64,000 nt of DNA from Notolepis coatsorum (GCA_963971535.1 OZ020587.1:164403140-164467139); one strand, 5' to 3'. Counted from the stretch's first letter, positions 11,441 through 24,048 are shown. Numbers and translations are program-made. The notes: generated by a model not told the origin, from the letters alone.

Positions 11441-11800
11441 AGAGACAATACAATATGCGATAAAGCATTTGACACACTGTAGTCGAGGGGTGGAGACTGA
11501 GAGACACGAGGTACTCGATCTTTTGTTATGAATCGATACGTTATAATCGCAGAAATTACAGGAATCACATTAGCCAGAGACAGCTGAATCGGATTTAATG
11601 CGCAGATGCAACGTCAGCGATTCTCTTGCTGACTATGATGAAAACAAGTATTTTGAGGGCAGTGGTCTTGGGGGTAAACTACGGACATGAACGAGACATT
11701 CATCCTCCTTCAGAGGAGAGACCCTGAAAAGGTCAAAAGGTCAACCATCCATGCGTTTGCATTCTGTGCCTCAGAGAACCGTCCTCTTGACTTTTTTGTA
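11441..11800. other. intronic sequence, nothing recognised
   Basis: No supported feature. Confidence 0.5.
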
Positions 11801-12160
11801 TTAACCCTTTCACTAGCACACTACAGAAGGTTAACCCTTTCACTACCACACTACCAACGGGTTAAGCCTTTCACTACCACACTACCAAAGGGTTAACCCT
11901 TTCACTGCGACAATACAGAAGGTTAACCTTTCACTACCACACTACCAAATGGTTAACCCTTTCATTGCGACAATACAGGTTAACCCTTTCACTACCACAC
12001 TACAGAAGGTTAACCCTTTCACAGCCACACTACAGAAGGCTAACCCTTTCACAGCCACACTACAGAAGGTTAACCCTTTCACTACCACACTACAGACGGT
12101 AACCGTACCGTCTGTAGTGTGGTCGTGAAAGGTTAATCTTCTGTAGTGTGGTTGTGAAAG
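11800..12160. repeat. 30-bp TTAACCCTTTCACTACCACA array (~11 copies)
   Basis: Units end in CTACAGAAGG or CTACCAAAGGG. The last two units are inverted (GTAGTGTGGTCGTGAAAGG), so the array ends in a foldback, as at 5497-5625. Confidence 0.85.
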
Positions 12161-12317
12161 GTTTTAATAAGCACCTTTTCTGGGTTATTATAAATAAATG
12201 TTCTCTCTGTGCCCAGAGATGACGTAGACATGTAGGCTAACACTGTCCCGCCAGAACCAGCTGTTCTGCGTCACCCCGTATCTCAAAGAAAGTGTCCCAA
12301 CAAAGACGAAACACTAA

Positions 12318-13636
12318 GGTCGCTTTCACATATAGTTTGGTGGACTCGTTTGTGCGATTCGGGGGGGGGGGGGGGTGAAGTTGCAACATTGTTGCATTCT
12401 TCATTTGGTTCGGTTTGCTTTCACACTGCAATTTGTCAAGTGCACCAAACTTTCTGAACAATGTCACGCGATCGAAAAGGGCGCTCGACGCTCGTCTATT
12501 GGATATATATAGAATCCCAAAAACAGGCTTCGGGGACAGCTCTACAGCGCACATACACACGTATACACCACATTATTCTGCGAAGCAGCCCAGCGCACAC
12601 ACACACACACACACCACATTATTCTGCGAAGCAGCCCAGCGCACACACACACACACACACCACATTATTCTGCGAAGCAGCCCAGCGCACACACACACAC
12701 ACACACCACATTATTCTGCGAAGCAGCCCAGCGCACACACACACACACACACCACATTATTCTGCGAAGCAGCCCAGCGCACACACACACACACACACCA
12801 CATTATTCTGCGAAGCAGCCCAGCGCACACACATACACCACATTATTCTGCGAAGCAGCCCAGCGCACACACATACACACACCACATTATTCTGCGAAGC
12901 AGCCCAGCGCACACACATACACACACCACATTATTCTGCGAAGCAGCCCAGCACACACACATACATACAGTACACACACACACCACATTATTCTGCGAAG
13001 CAGCCCAGCGCACACACATGCACACACACACACACCACATTATTCTGCGAAGCAGCCCAGCCCAGCGCACACACACACACCACATTATTCTGCAAAGCAG
13101 CCCAGCCCAGCGCACACACACACCACATTATTCCCCGGAGAAGCCCAGCGCACACACATTATTCTCATATATTGCTGAAATGCTGACGCAGTTTTTTAAC
13201 TTTGATGTGACATTGGTCGATTGAAGATCATTGCCATCATTCTCTCGCTAAACAACTTGTACACCTCGTTGTTTTTGTGAGTGGCCACAAGCAGCTGTTT
13301 AATTAGCTCGTCTGATTTTCTATCAGGGCTTTTACCTCCTCATTCGCCCACGTCTGTCCACGAGACATGTTGTTTTGTTTCCTTCTACTCAAGATGCACA
13401 GTTTATCGGGTCACTTCCTATATTTGGTCTTGCGTTTGGTCCGATGAGCATTCACACCACAAAAGTACAGTACGCACCAGGGTTCACTTGGAAGCGAACC
13501 GAGACCTACATTTTCAGGCGGACCAAAGTCCGCACCAGAGTTTGCATTCACACCACCCCAAACCAAGCGGACTATCCGAGGAAACTAACTCTGGTCCGTC
13601 TGGTCCGGACCAAACAGCTCTGGTGTGAAAGCGACC
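12318..13636. mobile_element. PIF/Harbinger-like MITE carrying a minisatellite
   Basis: Ends GGTCGCTTTCACAT / GTGTGAAAGCGACC, flanked by TAA (12315-12317, 13637-13639), the 3-bp TWA target of PIF/Harbinger. A G run lies at 12361-12374. The minisatellite 12545-13165 is internal. A partial relative is nested at 56583-56900. No transposase frame. Confidence 0.65.
12545..13165. repeat. CACA + CCACATTATTCTGCGAAGCA minisatellite (~14 copies)
   Basis: Each unit is a (CA)n run of variable length followed by a fixed ~26-bp core ending CAGCCCAGCG. Variation in unit length is in the (CA)n part. Long open frames on both strands are by-products. Confidence 0.9.
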
Positions 13637-13704
13637 TAAGGAACTTTTTTTTTTTTTTTTTTTTTTTACACACACTTTTTACACACACACTGCACACTTT
13701 AAAG

Positions 13705-14443
13705 TAGGGGTGGGAATCACCAGTTTCATCATGATACGATACGATATCGATTCTTTGGACAACGATACGATATTTGCCGATATCACAAAGTCTCTCACGA
13801 TACAATACGATTAGATTCGATTCAGGTGCCTGCAATCGATATGAGATGATATCATATGCCCATTTAACACAATCAGTAACATTTAGATCAACTAAAAAAA
13901 GGTAACGAAAATATCATTTGACATTTGTATTTTTGAGCTCTTCCAGACATTTAAAGGAAAATCAATCTATTGTTTTTAATACAAATAGACCTCCTGTTGT
14001 GCCACGTTTTGATATATTGAGCTTTAAACTTTAAGCTCCATTTTTTGGAACTCAAAACTCAACCTAAAACCCCTCCCTACCTCCCTCTCCCAAACCGTTC
14101 CTACAACAATTTGTTGATGTTGCATGATCATGTATAGGCCTACATTTATTATGTATTATATTGTTTATGTTTAAATAACATTTAAACATCAAACTCCTCT
14201 GACCTCATCTGGTCTTTCCAAAGACGCGCGCACACACACACACAGAAAGGGAGAATGCTATGCTGTAACGTCTACACACACGGAGCTACTGCTGTTGTTC
14301 TTGGGCGGATATGAGACTCGCCACAGGATTTTCAAAATAAGAGTATCGATATGAATCGATCTTATTACATTGCATCGATCCGATTCGATTGTTGATAATT
14401 ACATCGATGTATCGATCTGGATCGATGTATCGTCCCACCCCTA
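13705..14443. mobile_element. hAT-type MITE
   Basis: Ends TAGGGGTGGGA / TCCCACCCCTA with a perfect 8-bp duplication ctttaaag (13697-13704, 14444-14451). ATCGAT/ACGATACGAT-rich ends. No frame. Confidence 0.85.
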
Positions 14444-14584
14444 CTTTAAAGTAAAACGTTTTAAAAGAAAGTACACTGTAAACAAATGTGTGTTTGATGA
14501 TGGGGAGAGGGGACGACTTACTGTATATTATATTAATTATACTCATTATGAGATTGGGATTCATACATTCTCATCTTATTCCAC

Positions 14585-15095
14585 TTTTTAAAGACGTAAC
14601 TGATACTGAATCTGATCATGAAAATACAAGAACACACTACACAGTATATCTATATTATCTCTTTATCTGTACATATCCCTTACCTACACTTACTAGTTAC
14701 GCTGCTGGCCAGTATGACTTAAAAGTAAACCATAGTGTCTTTATACGTACATGTTAATACTACAAATTTGTACATACATACATACATACATCTGTAGATA
14801 CTATATCTGTATATCTCTTACCTACTCTAGTTACACTGCTGGCCAGTATTACTTAAAACCATAGTGTCTTTATACCTGTATCACTGTAATACTACAACCC
14901 TGTACATACATCTGATTGGCACTATTACTCATTTATATATGTTATACACAGTGGAATCACCTGTACATTGTATATTACTGTTGCACTTTACTGTTACATT
15001 TGCACTCTGGTTGGATGCAAAACTTTTTGTTGTACTGTAGCTACTTGTGCTGTATGAGTATGATGACGACACATTTTAATCTAATCTAATCCAAC
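14585..15095 (+). mobile_element. LINE-B 3' end
   Basis: Contains CTGCTGGCCAGTATGACTTA twice (a tandem duplication of ~150 bp) and ends TTTTAATCTAATCTAATC. The same text lies inverted at 21040-21530, 26820-26920, 27560-28130 and 31560-31860. Confidence 0.6.
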
Positions 15096-15239
15096 ATGTG
15101 TGTCAGGGATTTTGGGGAAAACCCAATGACAGGCCTCGGTGCACCCTATAGTATAGAGAGACAACCTGACCCACATTTGCATAACGGCCCATGTGTCCGT
15201 CCTGGTTGTGTACCTTGGTCACACAGAGGAGATTGGCCT

Positions 15240-15745
15240 CAACTGTTCGCGTGAATGCTTTACCCAACGCAGTTGTGTTTCCGCGTCTCTGGTTGGCCAG
15301 GTCATTTCTGGTCATGTGACATGTACGCCCAATCGTGGGACCGCAAGTGTCTACACTGGTTAAGCTTAGGCGCTCTTTCGAAGTTGGTTAAGGTTAGAGT
15401 TTGTCTTAGAGCATGGCGATAGAACGCCTGCCCTTCTTTCGACGGTTAAGCTTAGGCACTCTTTCGAAGTTGGTTAAGGTTAGCGTTTGTCTTAGAGCAT
15501 GGCGATAGAACGCCTGCCCTTCTTTCGACGGTTAAGCTTAGGCACTCTTTCGAAGTTGGTTAAGGTTAGCGTTTGTCTTAGAGCATGGCGATAGAACGCC
15601 AGGTAGTTTGCAGGCTGTTAGACCCGGAAATAGAACTTGCTGTCCCACGATTGGCGCACATGTCACATGACCTGGCCAATCAGAGCGCAAAACTCACACC
15701 CGGAAACACAACTGCGTTGGGTAAAGCATACACGCCAACTGTTCG
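15240..15745. repeat. foldback element with tandem 86-bp loop
   Basis: Arms of ~100 bp: 15240-15345 and 15635-15745 are inverted copies (for example GTCCCACGATTGG.GC.CATG, CAACTGCGTTGGGTAAAGCA). Between them are ~2.8 copies of an 86-bp unit (CGGTTAAGCTTAGGCACTCT ... AGAACGCCTGCCCTTC). Confidence 0.75.
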
Positions 15746-16195
15746 CCTGTTTTTACTGCAACACTACTGTCACCGACATCTAAGAAGGGAGATCCCCCCT
15801 TGAACGGCCCTTCTAAAGGTTTCTCTCCTCCACATTGCCTGTGGTGCATTTTTTCCCTATTGCTAGGTTTTAGTGAGTTTTTCCTTACCTTCGCGTGGGG
15901 TATGTCTGGGAGTGTTGCATTTATTTTTTACTTTATGGTGTTCTTGTTTTGTTCTTGACTTATTGTGATGTTTTTCTTGACTTGTTTAACTAAAGAAGAC
16001 GTGTCCGGCCCATGGTGGGGACATTAACGTGTGTTGTCGTCGGGCCTTACAAATAAATTTGATTTGATAAGTTAGTGCAATATTATCCTGTCAAGCACGT
16101 TAAAAAAATAAATGTAAACACATCCACAACACAACATATAGCAATGAAACGACATGGCTTTGCTGAACACTGCCGGTTTCCCAGCGTGATGCCGT
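15746..16195. other. intronic sequence, nothing recognised
   Basis: The end (~16000-16070: GTGTCCGGCCCATGG, AAATAAATTTGATTTGATAA) resembles a LINE/SINE 3' end, but I cannot assign it. Confidence 0.35.
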
Positions 16196-16198
16196 TAA

Positions 16199-16431
16199 GA
16201 CAAACAGTACTGTATTTGTAAATCTGGTATGTCATAAATGTATGTAGCAGTACTGTCTATCTGTATGTCATATATGTTATGATGAATTGAAAATGGGGGA
16301 CCCTGATGTAAACAAGACGAAAGTCTTTCTCTGGTTTGCATCCCCTTAACAATTGTGTGTATTGAGCCGTACTGTATTGTACCCATTCTGCAATCTGTTA
16401 ATAAAGTTTTCAATCAATCAATCAATCAATA
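16199..16431 (+). mobile_element. LINE-A 3' end
   Basis: 3'UTR (ATGGGGGACCCTGATGTAAA, CATTCTGCAATCTGTTAATA) and a (CAAT)n tail. Confidence 0.8.
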
Positions 16432-16796
16432 AGACAAAGCTCTGTCTGAAATATATCGCCTATATAGTAGCCTATATATATCTGTGCCTGGGAGTCTCTG
16501 AGAGAAGTCAATAACTGGAAGGTCGGTCGGTGGAGACAGTGACAGTGTCTCCTCTCCTGCTACTGTACTTGCACCACTGTGTGTCTGCAGACGCGGAGGA
16601 GACACTGATGATGGAAAAAGAAAAGAGACAACATGATCGCAGGCGGCCTGCAGAAAGAAAACCGGCTGATCATCCTAATCATCATCTGTAGAGGAGGCTA
16701 TACCAAGATAAGATGATGCCATTGTTCTGATAATAACTGACAACAAGAAGAGAAGCCAGTGGACAAAACCCCCACGGCTCAGTGGTCTGTGATGTT

Positions 16797-16883
<87 letters not shown>

Positions 16884-16887
16884 TGTT

Positions 16888-16980
<93 letters not shown>

Positions 16981-17050
16981 CATACACTACAATTGTACCA
17001 GCAGAAGCCATGTTTAAAATTGGTCCCTAACACCCTAGTAGTAGTGTATG

Positions 17051-17142
<92 letters not shown>
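16797..17142. repeat. (AAT)n / (ATT)n head-to-head palindrome
   Basis: 16797-16978 is (AAT)n with one interruption and 17052-17142 is (ATT)n. Between them, TGCATACACTAC at 16979-16990 and its complement at 17041-17051 extend the inverted repeat; the spacer is ~50 bp. A C run follows at 17162-17180. Confidence 0.9.
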
Positions 17143-17143
<1 letters not shown>

Positions 17144-17251
17144 AACATTGGCTGTTGTTACACCCCCCCCCCCCCCCCCCACCCACCCATATAAAAAACA
17201 GCCACCATGATCATTAATAATAAAATAGGCTAGAATAAAATAAAAGCCCAC

Positions 17252-17421
17252 CTTTCGAACAGCAGCCGGATAATGAAGATGCAGAAGGCTGCAGGCGCCG
17301 CCAGGTACAGATCCTCGGCTTGTGGATACGCCGCCTCCTCGGTGCTCTTCAGATCAGCCCAGGTTACATTGTGAGGCAGCCAGAACCGCTCGTTCCAGAA
17401 CCAGGCCAGGACCCCGGCCAT
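17252..17421 (-). CDS. cers6: cers6 coding exon 1 (ceramide synthase 6, N-terminus)
   Basis: Encodes the first 56 residues plus two bases of codon 57. Ceramide synthases are multi-pass ER membrane enzymes that N-acylate sphingoid bases; CerS6 prefers C14/C16 acyl-CoA (family knowledge). The protein starts [20 protein letters not shown], which I recognise as vertebrate CerS6. The NVT at residue 18 is an N-glycosylation sequon in the luminal N-terminus. Residues ~38-55 ([18 protein letters not shown]) are the first membrane segment. The ATG at 17421-17419 gives the usual family start. The exon ends with a good donor (AG|gtgggc, minus strand), phase 2, and joins exon 2 across a 6.3-kb intron. 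Read without splicing, the frame would run on for a few residues into the intron, which is not coding. CerS5 is the nearest alternative, but the N-terminus and the stk39 neighbour favour CerS6. Confidence 0.95.
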
Positions 17422-17735
17422 CTCTCTCTCTCTCCTTCTCTCCTTCTCTCTCTCTCTTTAGAGAGACCGGGTTTGAGGGATGATGATGATGAGGAATCCA
17501 CGGGCCTAGTATAGTGCGTACTAGAAGCTGCTGGTCTTTCACGGGACACAAGGCTAGCAGGGTTTATGTGGTGATGGTGAGGTCTCTCTCTCTCTCCCTC
17601 TCTGTTCTATTGCTTTATTTATATCGAAGCTCCGTCTGGTTTCCCCTCCGCCGCGCTGTAGGGAAGTGGCGCCTGATTGGTGCGTTGAAATGTCACTCAT
17701 CATGCAGAGTCATCGTCAGCGGGGCGGCGCAATGA
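17422..17735 (-). promoter_or_regulatory. cers6: cers6 5'UTR / proximal promoter region
   Basis: Sequence immediately upstream of the cers6 ATG on the minus strand. It contains two CT/GA-rich tracts (17421-17460 and 17582-17602), an inverted CCAAT motif (gattggtgcg, ~17672) and a GC box (gcggggcggc, ~17718). A LINE-A copy with a long TTGA-type tail begins at ~17736 and truncates the recognisable region. Motif-level evidence only; the start site was not determined. Confidence 0.5.
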
Positions 17736-17737
17736 AC

Positions 17738-17798
<61 letters not shown>

Positions 17799-17948
17799 TA
17801 TTGATTGATTGAACATTTTATTTAACAGATTGCAGAATGGGTACAATACAGTACGGCTCAATACACACAATTGTTAAGGGGAGGCAGACCAGAGAAAGAC
17901 TTCTTTCGTCTTGTTTACATCAGGGTCCCCCATTTTCAATTCATCATA
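17736..17948 (-). mobile_element. LINE-A 3' end with long TTGA tail
   Basis: On the plus strand (GATT)n at 17738-17812, then inverted LINE-A text to ~17948. Confidence 0.8.
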
Positions 17949-17959
17949 AATGACAGTAG

Positions 17960-17979
17960 ATATATATATTATTATATCA

Positions 17980-18014
<35 letters not shown>

Positions 18015-18032
18015 ATATTATTATTATTATTA

Positions 18033-18124
<92 letters not shown>

Positions 18125-18150
18125 TATATATTATTATATATATATCTATA
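17960..18150. repeat. (ATT)n microsatellite
   Basis: ATT repeats with a few TATATA interruptions; a low-complexity spacer between the LINE-A copies. Confidence 0.9.
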
Positions 18151-18155
18151 ATGCA

Positions 18156-18215
18156 ATGGACCACCGCAACACTTCCGGTATCTTGAGCTCGTGGGAGAGG
18201 GGGGGGGGGGGGATC
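18156..18215 (-). promoter_or_regulatory. inverted, decayed promoter-module copy
   Basis: On the minus strand it reads CTCCCACGAGCTC, then ACCGGAAGTGTTG and GGTGGTCCATTG, resembling the CACGAGCTC / GCGGAAGTGCAGTGGTC order of the stk39 modules. It is flanked by an (ATT)n array and a LINE-A tail. Confidence 0.35.
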
Positions 18216-18235
18216 AAATTAATGAATGTTGATTA

Positions 18236-18392
18236 TGTACATTATGAATTGAAAATGGGGGACCCTGATGTAAACAAGACGAAAGAAGTCATTCTCTGGT
18301 CTGCATCCCCTTAACAATTGTGTGTATTGAGCCGTACTGTATATTGTACCCATTCTGCAATCTGTTAATAAAGTTTTCAATCAATCAATCAA
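18236..18392 (+). mobile_element. LINE-A 3' end
   Basis: Short 3' fragment with (CAAT)n tail, 45 bp upstream of the hAT at 18444. Confidence 0.8.
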
Positions 18393-18443
18393 AGAGCCTT
18401 GACGTACGGTAGCTACTACAACCACTTACCTGTACGTCAAGGC

Positions 18444-19386
18444 CAGGGGTGGGCAATTATTTTTCCCGGGGGGCCGAATGAGCAACTGAAAATATGTTGG
18501 GGGGCCGGGCCAAAATTCCAAACTCAATTATGCATAATATAAATTTTATTTCTATATAAAAAGCAGTAAATGGCATTGTTTTGACCCCTGGTAAGAGTGT
18601 ATGTTATTATTTGGCAATTAAAAGGTGAGGTTAGCTTTCAAAAATATAATTTATTCAAATAGAATTTATTTCCAAAATGATAAACAAAATGTGAAACATT
18701 AATAACAAAGGGCATTTTGAGTTTCATATACTATTGAAACAAGGATTTTCTTAGCTTTCTAAAGACATCACATCATCTTATAGCAAAAATAAACAAGACA
18801 TGTCACTGAACTGTGTAAAGAAAAGTGTCCCAGTTTTGTAGCCTTTTTTACTTTACATGCCTATATTAAACATTTAATGTTTTCAGAACTGTGCAAAAAA
18901 AAGAAAAAAAAATATCAAGTGTCCCATTTCACTTGTTATATTTCCACATTTTAGTGTTCTTCAGTTCTTTTTTTTTCATTCAGTGTGAGAAATCCAGTCT
19001 CTGTTGAGCTTTAACAAGTCCATCAAAGTCAGGTTGCATGTCTGAGGTGGAGATGCGAAGCACAGCTGCCAGATGTTCATCAGTGAGAGAGGATCTGTAC
19101 CTGGACTTGGTAAACGTCATGACTGAGAATGTCTGTTCACATATGTAGGTGGATCCAAAGAGAACCAACATCTTCTGAGCATGTCTCCTAAGCGTATACT
19201 GTGCGTGTGAACGTTGACATGAAAAAAAAAAAGTAAAAAAAAAAAAAAAAAAAAAATATTAAAAAAAAATATTTTTTTTTATTTTTTTTTTTATTTTTTT
19301 TTTATTATCATGTAATCTTTCGCGGGCCGGTCAGAATCATCCCGCGGGCCGGATCCGGCCCGCGGGCCGTACAATGCCCAGGTCTG
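18444..19386 (-). mobile_element. hAT transposon with transposase relic
   Basis: 943 bp, ends CAGGGGTGGGCAATT / AATGCCCAGGTCTG, perfect 8-bp duplication gtcaaggc (18436-18443, 19387-19394). The target is a small palindromic unit whose empty relative is at 22764-22814. GC-rich ends (GGGGGGCCG, CCGCGGGCCGG). Confidence 0.9.
18980..19171 (-). pseudogene. hAT transposase C-terminal (dimerisation) fragment
   Basis: Reads FGSTYICEQTFSVMTFTKSR then YRSSLTDEHLAAVLRIS and DFDGLVKAQQRLDFSH. This is the hATC dimerisation region as in Charlie-type transposases and their domesticated relatives. The rest of the ~600-residue protein is absent. Confidence 0.85.
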
Positions 19387-19388
19387 GT

Positions 19389-19480
19389 CAAGGCTCTAAT
19401 CAACATTCATTCACACGCTCCCTTCCCCCGGCCCTCCCCCTCACGAGCTCCATGTTACGCGGAAGTGCAGTGGTCTATTA
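19389..19480 (+). promoter_or_regulatory. displaced copy of the stk39 promoter module
   Basis: Contains ccctccccctcacgagctcc followed by ATG, TTACGCGGAAGTGCAGTGG and TCTAT, matching the module upstream of stk39, about 6.4 kb further upstream. It may be an ancestral promoter piece separated by insertions or a duplicate. It adjoins the 3' side of a hAT insertion (18444-19386). Confidence 0.5.
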
Positions 19481-19867
19481 TTATGGTGATATTTATTTAT
19501 TATTATAATTTTTTGTATACAGTAACTCTCTATAAAGTGTGTCTATTTAAGTATAAATATGTCTATATATATATATATATATATTATTTTTCATTCTTAT
19601 TTATCTTATTTATTTTGTTTACATTTGATAATGCCGGGTCATTATTAACTAAATCGACCACCCTCTCCATCCCTCACATCATACTGTTAGATTCAAGGCC
19701 ATTAAAGTGTCCATTAAAATGAATGAGTCGTTTACTAAAACGATCAGAGGGCAACAAACAGGACAATAGACATGTCTCACGTGAGCTACTATGCCACCTA
19801 TTGACAGTGCAATGCTCTGTCAGCAGAGTGTAAATTAAATAGCCCTATATATTGTGTTATAAACAGC

Positions 19868-21001
19868 TGTTGTGAAGGGCCAGATTAAAGCTGAGAATCT
19901 ACATTTATTGTTTTATATACCTTGTATATTATTTATATATACACGTTATATCCCTTTAAGTCGCAACATGCCCGGAGACGGCGCATTGATTCGAGACGAG
20001 AACTGAGGTTCGGCAATAGACAGCCACTTAAGTATATATATGGCAGCAGGTGCGAACAGTAGCTGTTCGTTCATCCAGTCATGTAGTGAGAAGCAGTTCG
20101 TCTAACTGCGAAGTGAATAGTAAAAGTGTCAGATTTAATGCAGTAACGTCAAGTTCGACTTAGCTTAATGTGAAGTAAAGAGTCGTTAATTATTGTGTAT
20201 CGTGCCAACAGCAGTTCGTTCGTGTGCAGCATTACCCAGCAGTTCGTTCGTTTAGCTAGTGGACCTTAGCCAGCACACGAGGAGGCCTAGTCGGAGAACC
20301 TACTGGACATGTGCACATTGGAACCGACGGCGGCGATTGCAGAACCAGTATTGGTTGGATTATAGTGATTGTGGAACGTACTACCCTTGGAGAAGAGCAT
20401 CGTTAATCTCCACTGTCGTTTGGATTTAACGACCGTGAGGACCTACTTCGGGCTGGCTTCTTGGATTGAGGCTAGCTGGCTATCATCATTGCTATCGTGC
20501 AATTGGATTACAGTTATTGTTTTTGATGCTGAGCTTTGGATTACAAGGACTGGATTCTGTACGTGAAACCCCTTCTTCTTCAATTGATCAGACTGAGTAT
20601 CCGAACATTCCTCTCTCCTCCAGAGCTTACAACTCTGGGAGGAACCCCCTTGTCTCCAGCGGTACCAGCGTTTCCCCTTATAAGTGCCATCCTACGCCAG
20701 GCGGCGTTAGCCTAGTACCCCATCGTAGGAATTATTCTATTCCCATTGACTTCTGCTACTGACTGACTTATGCATATTCTTCGCCATACAAGCGCGACCC
20801 TAATTCTCATATATGTACAACTTGATGCATAATAATAAATACCCTCAATGATATTTCTTTGTCACCGTGCCGTGTTATTATGAGTGTCTGCCACAATTAG
20901 ATGTACTGTCTGGCAAGTAATACTAAGTACATAACTAGCAGTGGTTTAATCTATCACAATCTTTAATACAGTCAGGGTTTTGTAACCCCTCAGTTACAAC
21001 A
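19868..21001 (+). mobile_element. possible solo LTR
   Basis: Bounded by TGTTGTGA and TTACAACA, short inverted ends of the LTR type. Inside are a TATA-like AAGTATATATATGG (~20030) and AATAAATACC (~20833), in the order expected for a promoter and polyadenylation signal. No target duplication seen and no coding frame with known similarity. Boundaries are uncertain. Confidence 0.4.
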
Positions 21002-21039
21002 GCCCTCGCCTTCAAGTGTCTGATCTAAAATTAGGTTAG

Positions 21040-21530
21040 ATTAGATTAGATTCAAATGTATTGTCATCATGCAGCACAAGTACAGTACAACCAAAATAAG
21101 TTTGAATAAATGAATGAATGAAAACTTTATTTAACAGATTGCAGAATGGGTACAATACAGTACGGCTCAATACATACAATTGTTAAGGGGATGCAGACCT
21201 GAGAAAGATGTTTGTCTTGTTTCCATCAGGGTCCCCCATTTTCATTTCATATATATAGTTTGGCATCCAAGCAGAGTGCAAATGTAACAGTAAAGTGTAA
21301 TATAGTAATATATACAATGTACAGATGATTAAACTGGGTATAAAATATATAAATTAGTACTACTGAGTAATAGTGCTATCAGATGTATGTATTGTACATA
21401 GTTGTAGTATTAATACGTATATGTACAGTGATACAGGTATAAAGACACTGTGGTAGTAAGTCATACTGGCCAGCAGTGTAACTAGTAAGAGTATAGGTAA
21501 GGGATATGTACAGATATAGATATAGAGCAG
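21040..21530 (-). mobile_element. LINE-B 3' end with nested LINE-A
   Basis: Inverted LINE-B (GATTAGATTAGATTCAAATG, ACTGGCCAGCAGTGTAACTA). LINE-A 3' text in minus orientation (21105-21243) lies within it. Confidence 0.6.
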
Positions 21531-21826
21531 ACAGAGTACAGCAACTTGCAATGGGCCTGGTCTACAAGATACATACACTACACCACTAAGATACCATGTA
21601 CATGTCAAAATACTTCCCAAAGGTCAGTGAATACCACGACCACAACACCAGAGGGAGCTCCACAAATCATGTTAAACCCAGATTCGGCTCAAACAAGAGA
21701 CTAAACACGTTTCATAAATTATGCCACATCAATGTGGAACGCCCTACCCACAGCTGTAAAGGAATGTGAATCACTACCCACATTCAAAACCGCTCTTAAA
21801 GAGCACCTGCAGGAGGCTGCGGAGGG
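21531..21826 (+). mobile_element. LINE-A RT fragment fused to minisatellite
   Basis: Matches 2459-2745 of the long LINE-A copy (ATGGGCCTGGTCTACAAGAT, ACCAGAGGGAGCTCC), then breaks off at GCAGGAGGCTGC, directly continuous with the 69-bp array. It has 1-bp changes that break the frame. Confidence 0.75.
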
Positions 21827-22310
21827 ACTGGGAGACCCATGTTACTGACCAGACACTCTATATCAGTGATGGCTGTTTACTGCAGAGTGGAGGGACTGGG
21901 AGACCCATGTTACTGACCAGACACTCTATATCAGTGATGACTGTTTACTGCAGAGTGGAGGGACTGGGACTCTGGGAGACCCATGTTACTGACCAGACAC
22001 TATAACAGTGATGACTGTTTACTGCAGAGTGGAGGGACTGGGAGACCCATGTTACTGACTAGACACTCTATATCAGTTATGGCTGTTTACTGCAGAGTGG
22101 AGGGACTGGGAGACCCATGTTACTGACCAGACACTCTATATCAGTGATGACTGTTTACTGCAGAGTGGAGGGACTGGGAGACCCATGTTACTGACCAGAC
22201 ACTATATCAGTGATGGCTGTTTACTGCAGAGTGGAGGGACTGGGAGACCCATGTTACTGACCAGTGACCAACTGACCACACACACTCTATATCAGTGATG
22301 GCTGTCAGAA
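21826..22310. repeat. 69-bp minisatellite, second locus (~7 copies)
   Basis: Same unit as 1690-4480. The right flank (GTCAGAATGTAGAGCTA ... CACTTAT ... TATAGCATCTTTAA) matches the flank at 4480-4560. Confidence 0.9.
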
Positions 22311-23237
<927 letters not shown>

Positions 23238-24048
23238 AAATCAACATTCATTCATTGTATACCCATGTACATGTGACAGGTACCCATGTACATGTCAAAA
23301 CTCAAAATACTTCCCAAAGGTCAGTGAATACCACAACCACAACACCAGAGGGAGCTCCACAAATCATGTTAAACCCAGATTCGGCTCAAACAAGGGACTA
23401 AACACGTTTCGCAATTATGCCACATCAATGTGGAACGCCCTACCCAATGTAAAGGAATGTGAATCACTACCCACTTTCAAAACCACTCTCAAAGAGCACC
23501 TACGGGAGACTGCAATTCGAAACTGGCCCCTGTAAATGTCCTAACCCAACCCCCTCCAATGTACAGTAAATGTCCTAACCCAATAATACACAAGACCCTC
23601 TTCTTGGGACCAAGTAAGGTTTCGTCGATAATCCAATTTACCCCCCAGCCCCCCACCCGCCTACCCAACCACCCCCCCCACCCAACCACCTCCAATGTAC
23701 AGTTACCCCCCCCACCCCACCCCACCTACCCAACCCCACCCCCCACCCAACTTCCTCCAATGTACAGTTTCTACGTCAAATGTATATACTCTCTTTTTTA
23801 GACGCTTTTTGTATCACAAACAGTACTGTATTTGTAAATCTGGTACGTCATAAATGTAGCAGTACTGTCTATCTGTATGTCATGTATGTCATATATGTTA
23901 TGATGAATTGAAAATGGGAGACCCTGGTGTAGGGGAGAACGGGGGACGTTGTCACATGGGTAGGTTGTCACATTCATTATATTTCACCACCAGAGGGTCC
24001 TGTCTCCCATACTTTGGTATTTAAATGTCCATTAATTTGGGTCAGAGT

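Noticed and set aside
11800-12160. Telomere-like TTAACCC array
   Set aside because: The unit is 30 bp and not TTAGGG/CCCTAA; TTAACCC occurs once per unit only.
12415-13224. Long His/Thr-rich frames
   Set aside because: (CA)n-containing minisatellite inside a MITE; all frames are open for composition reasons.
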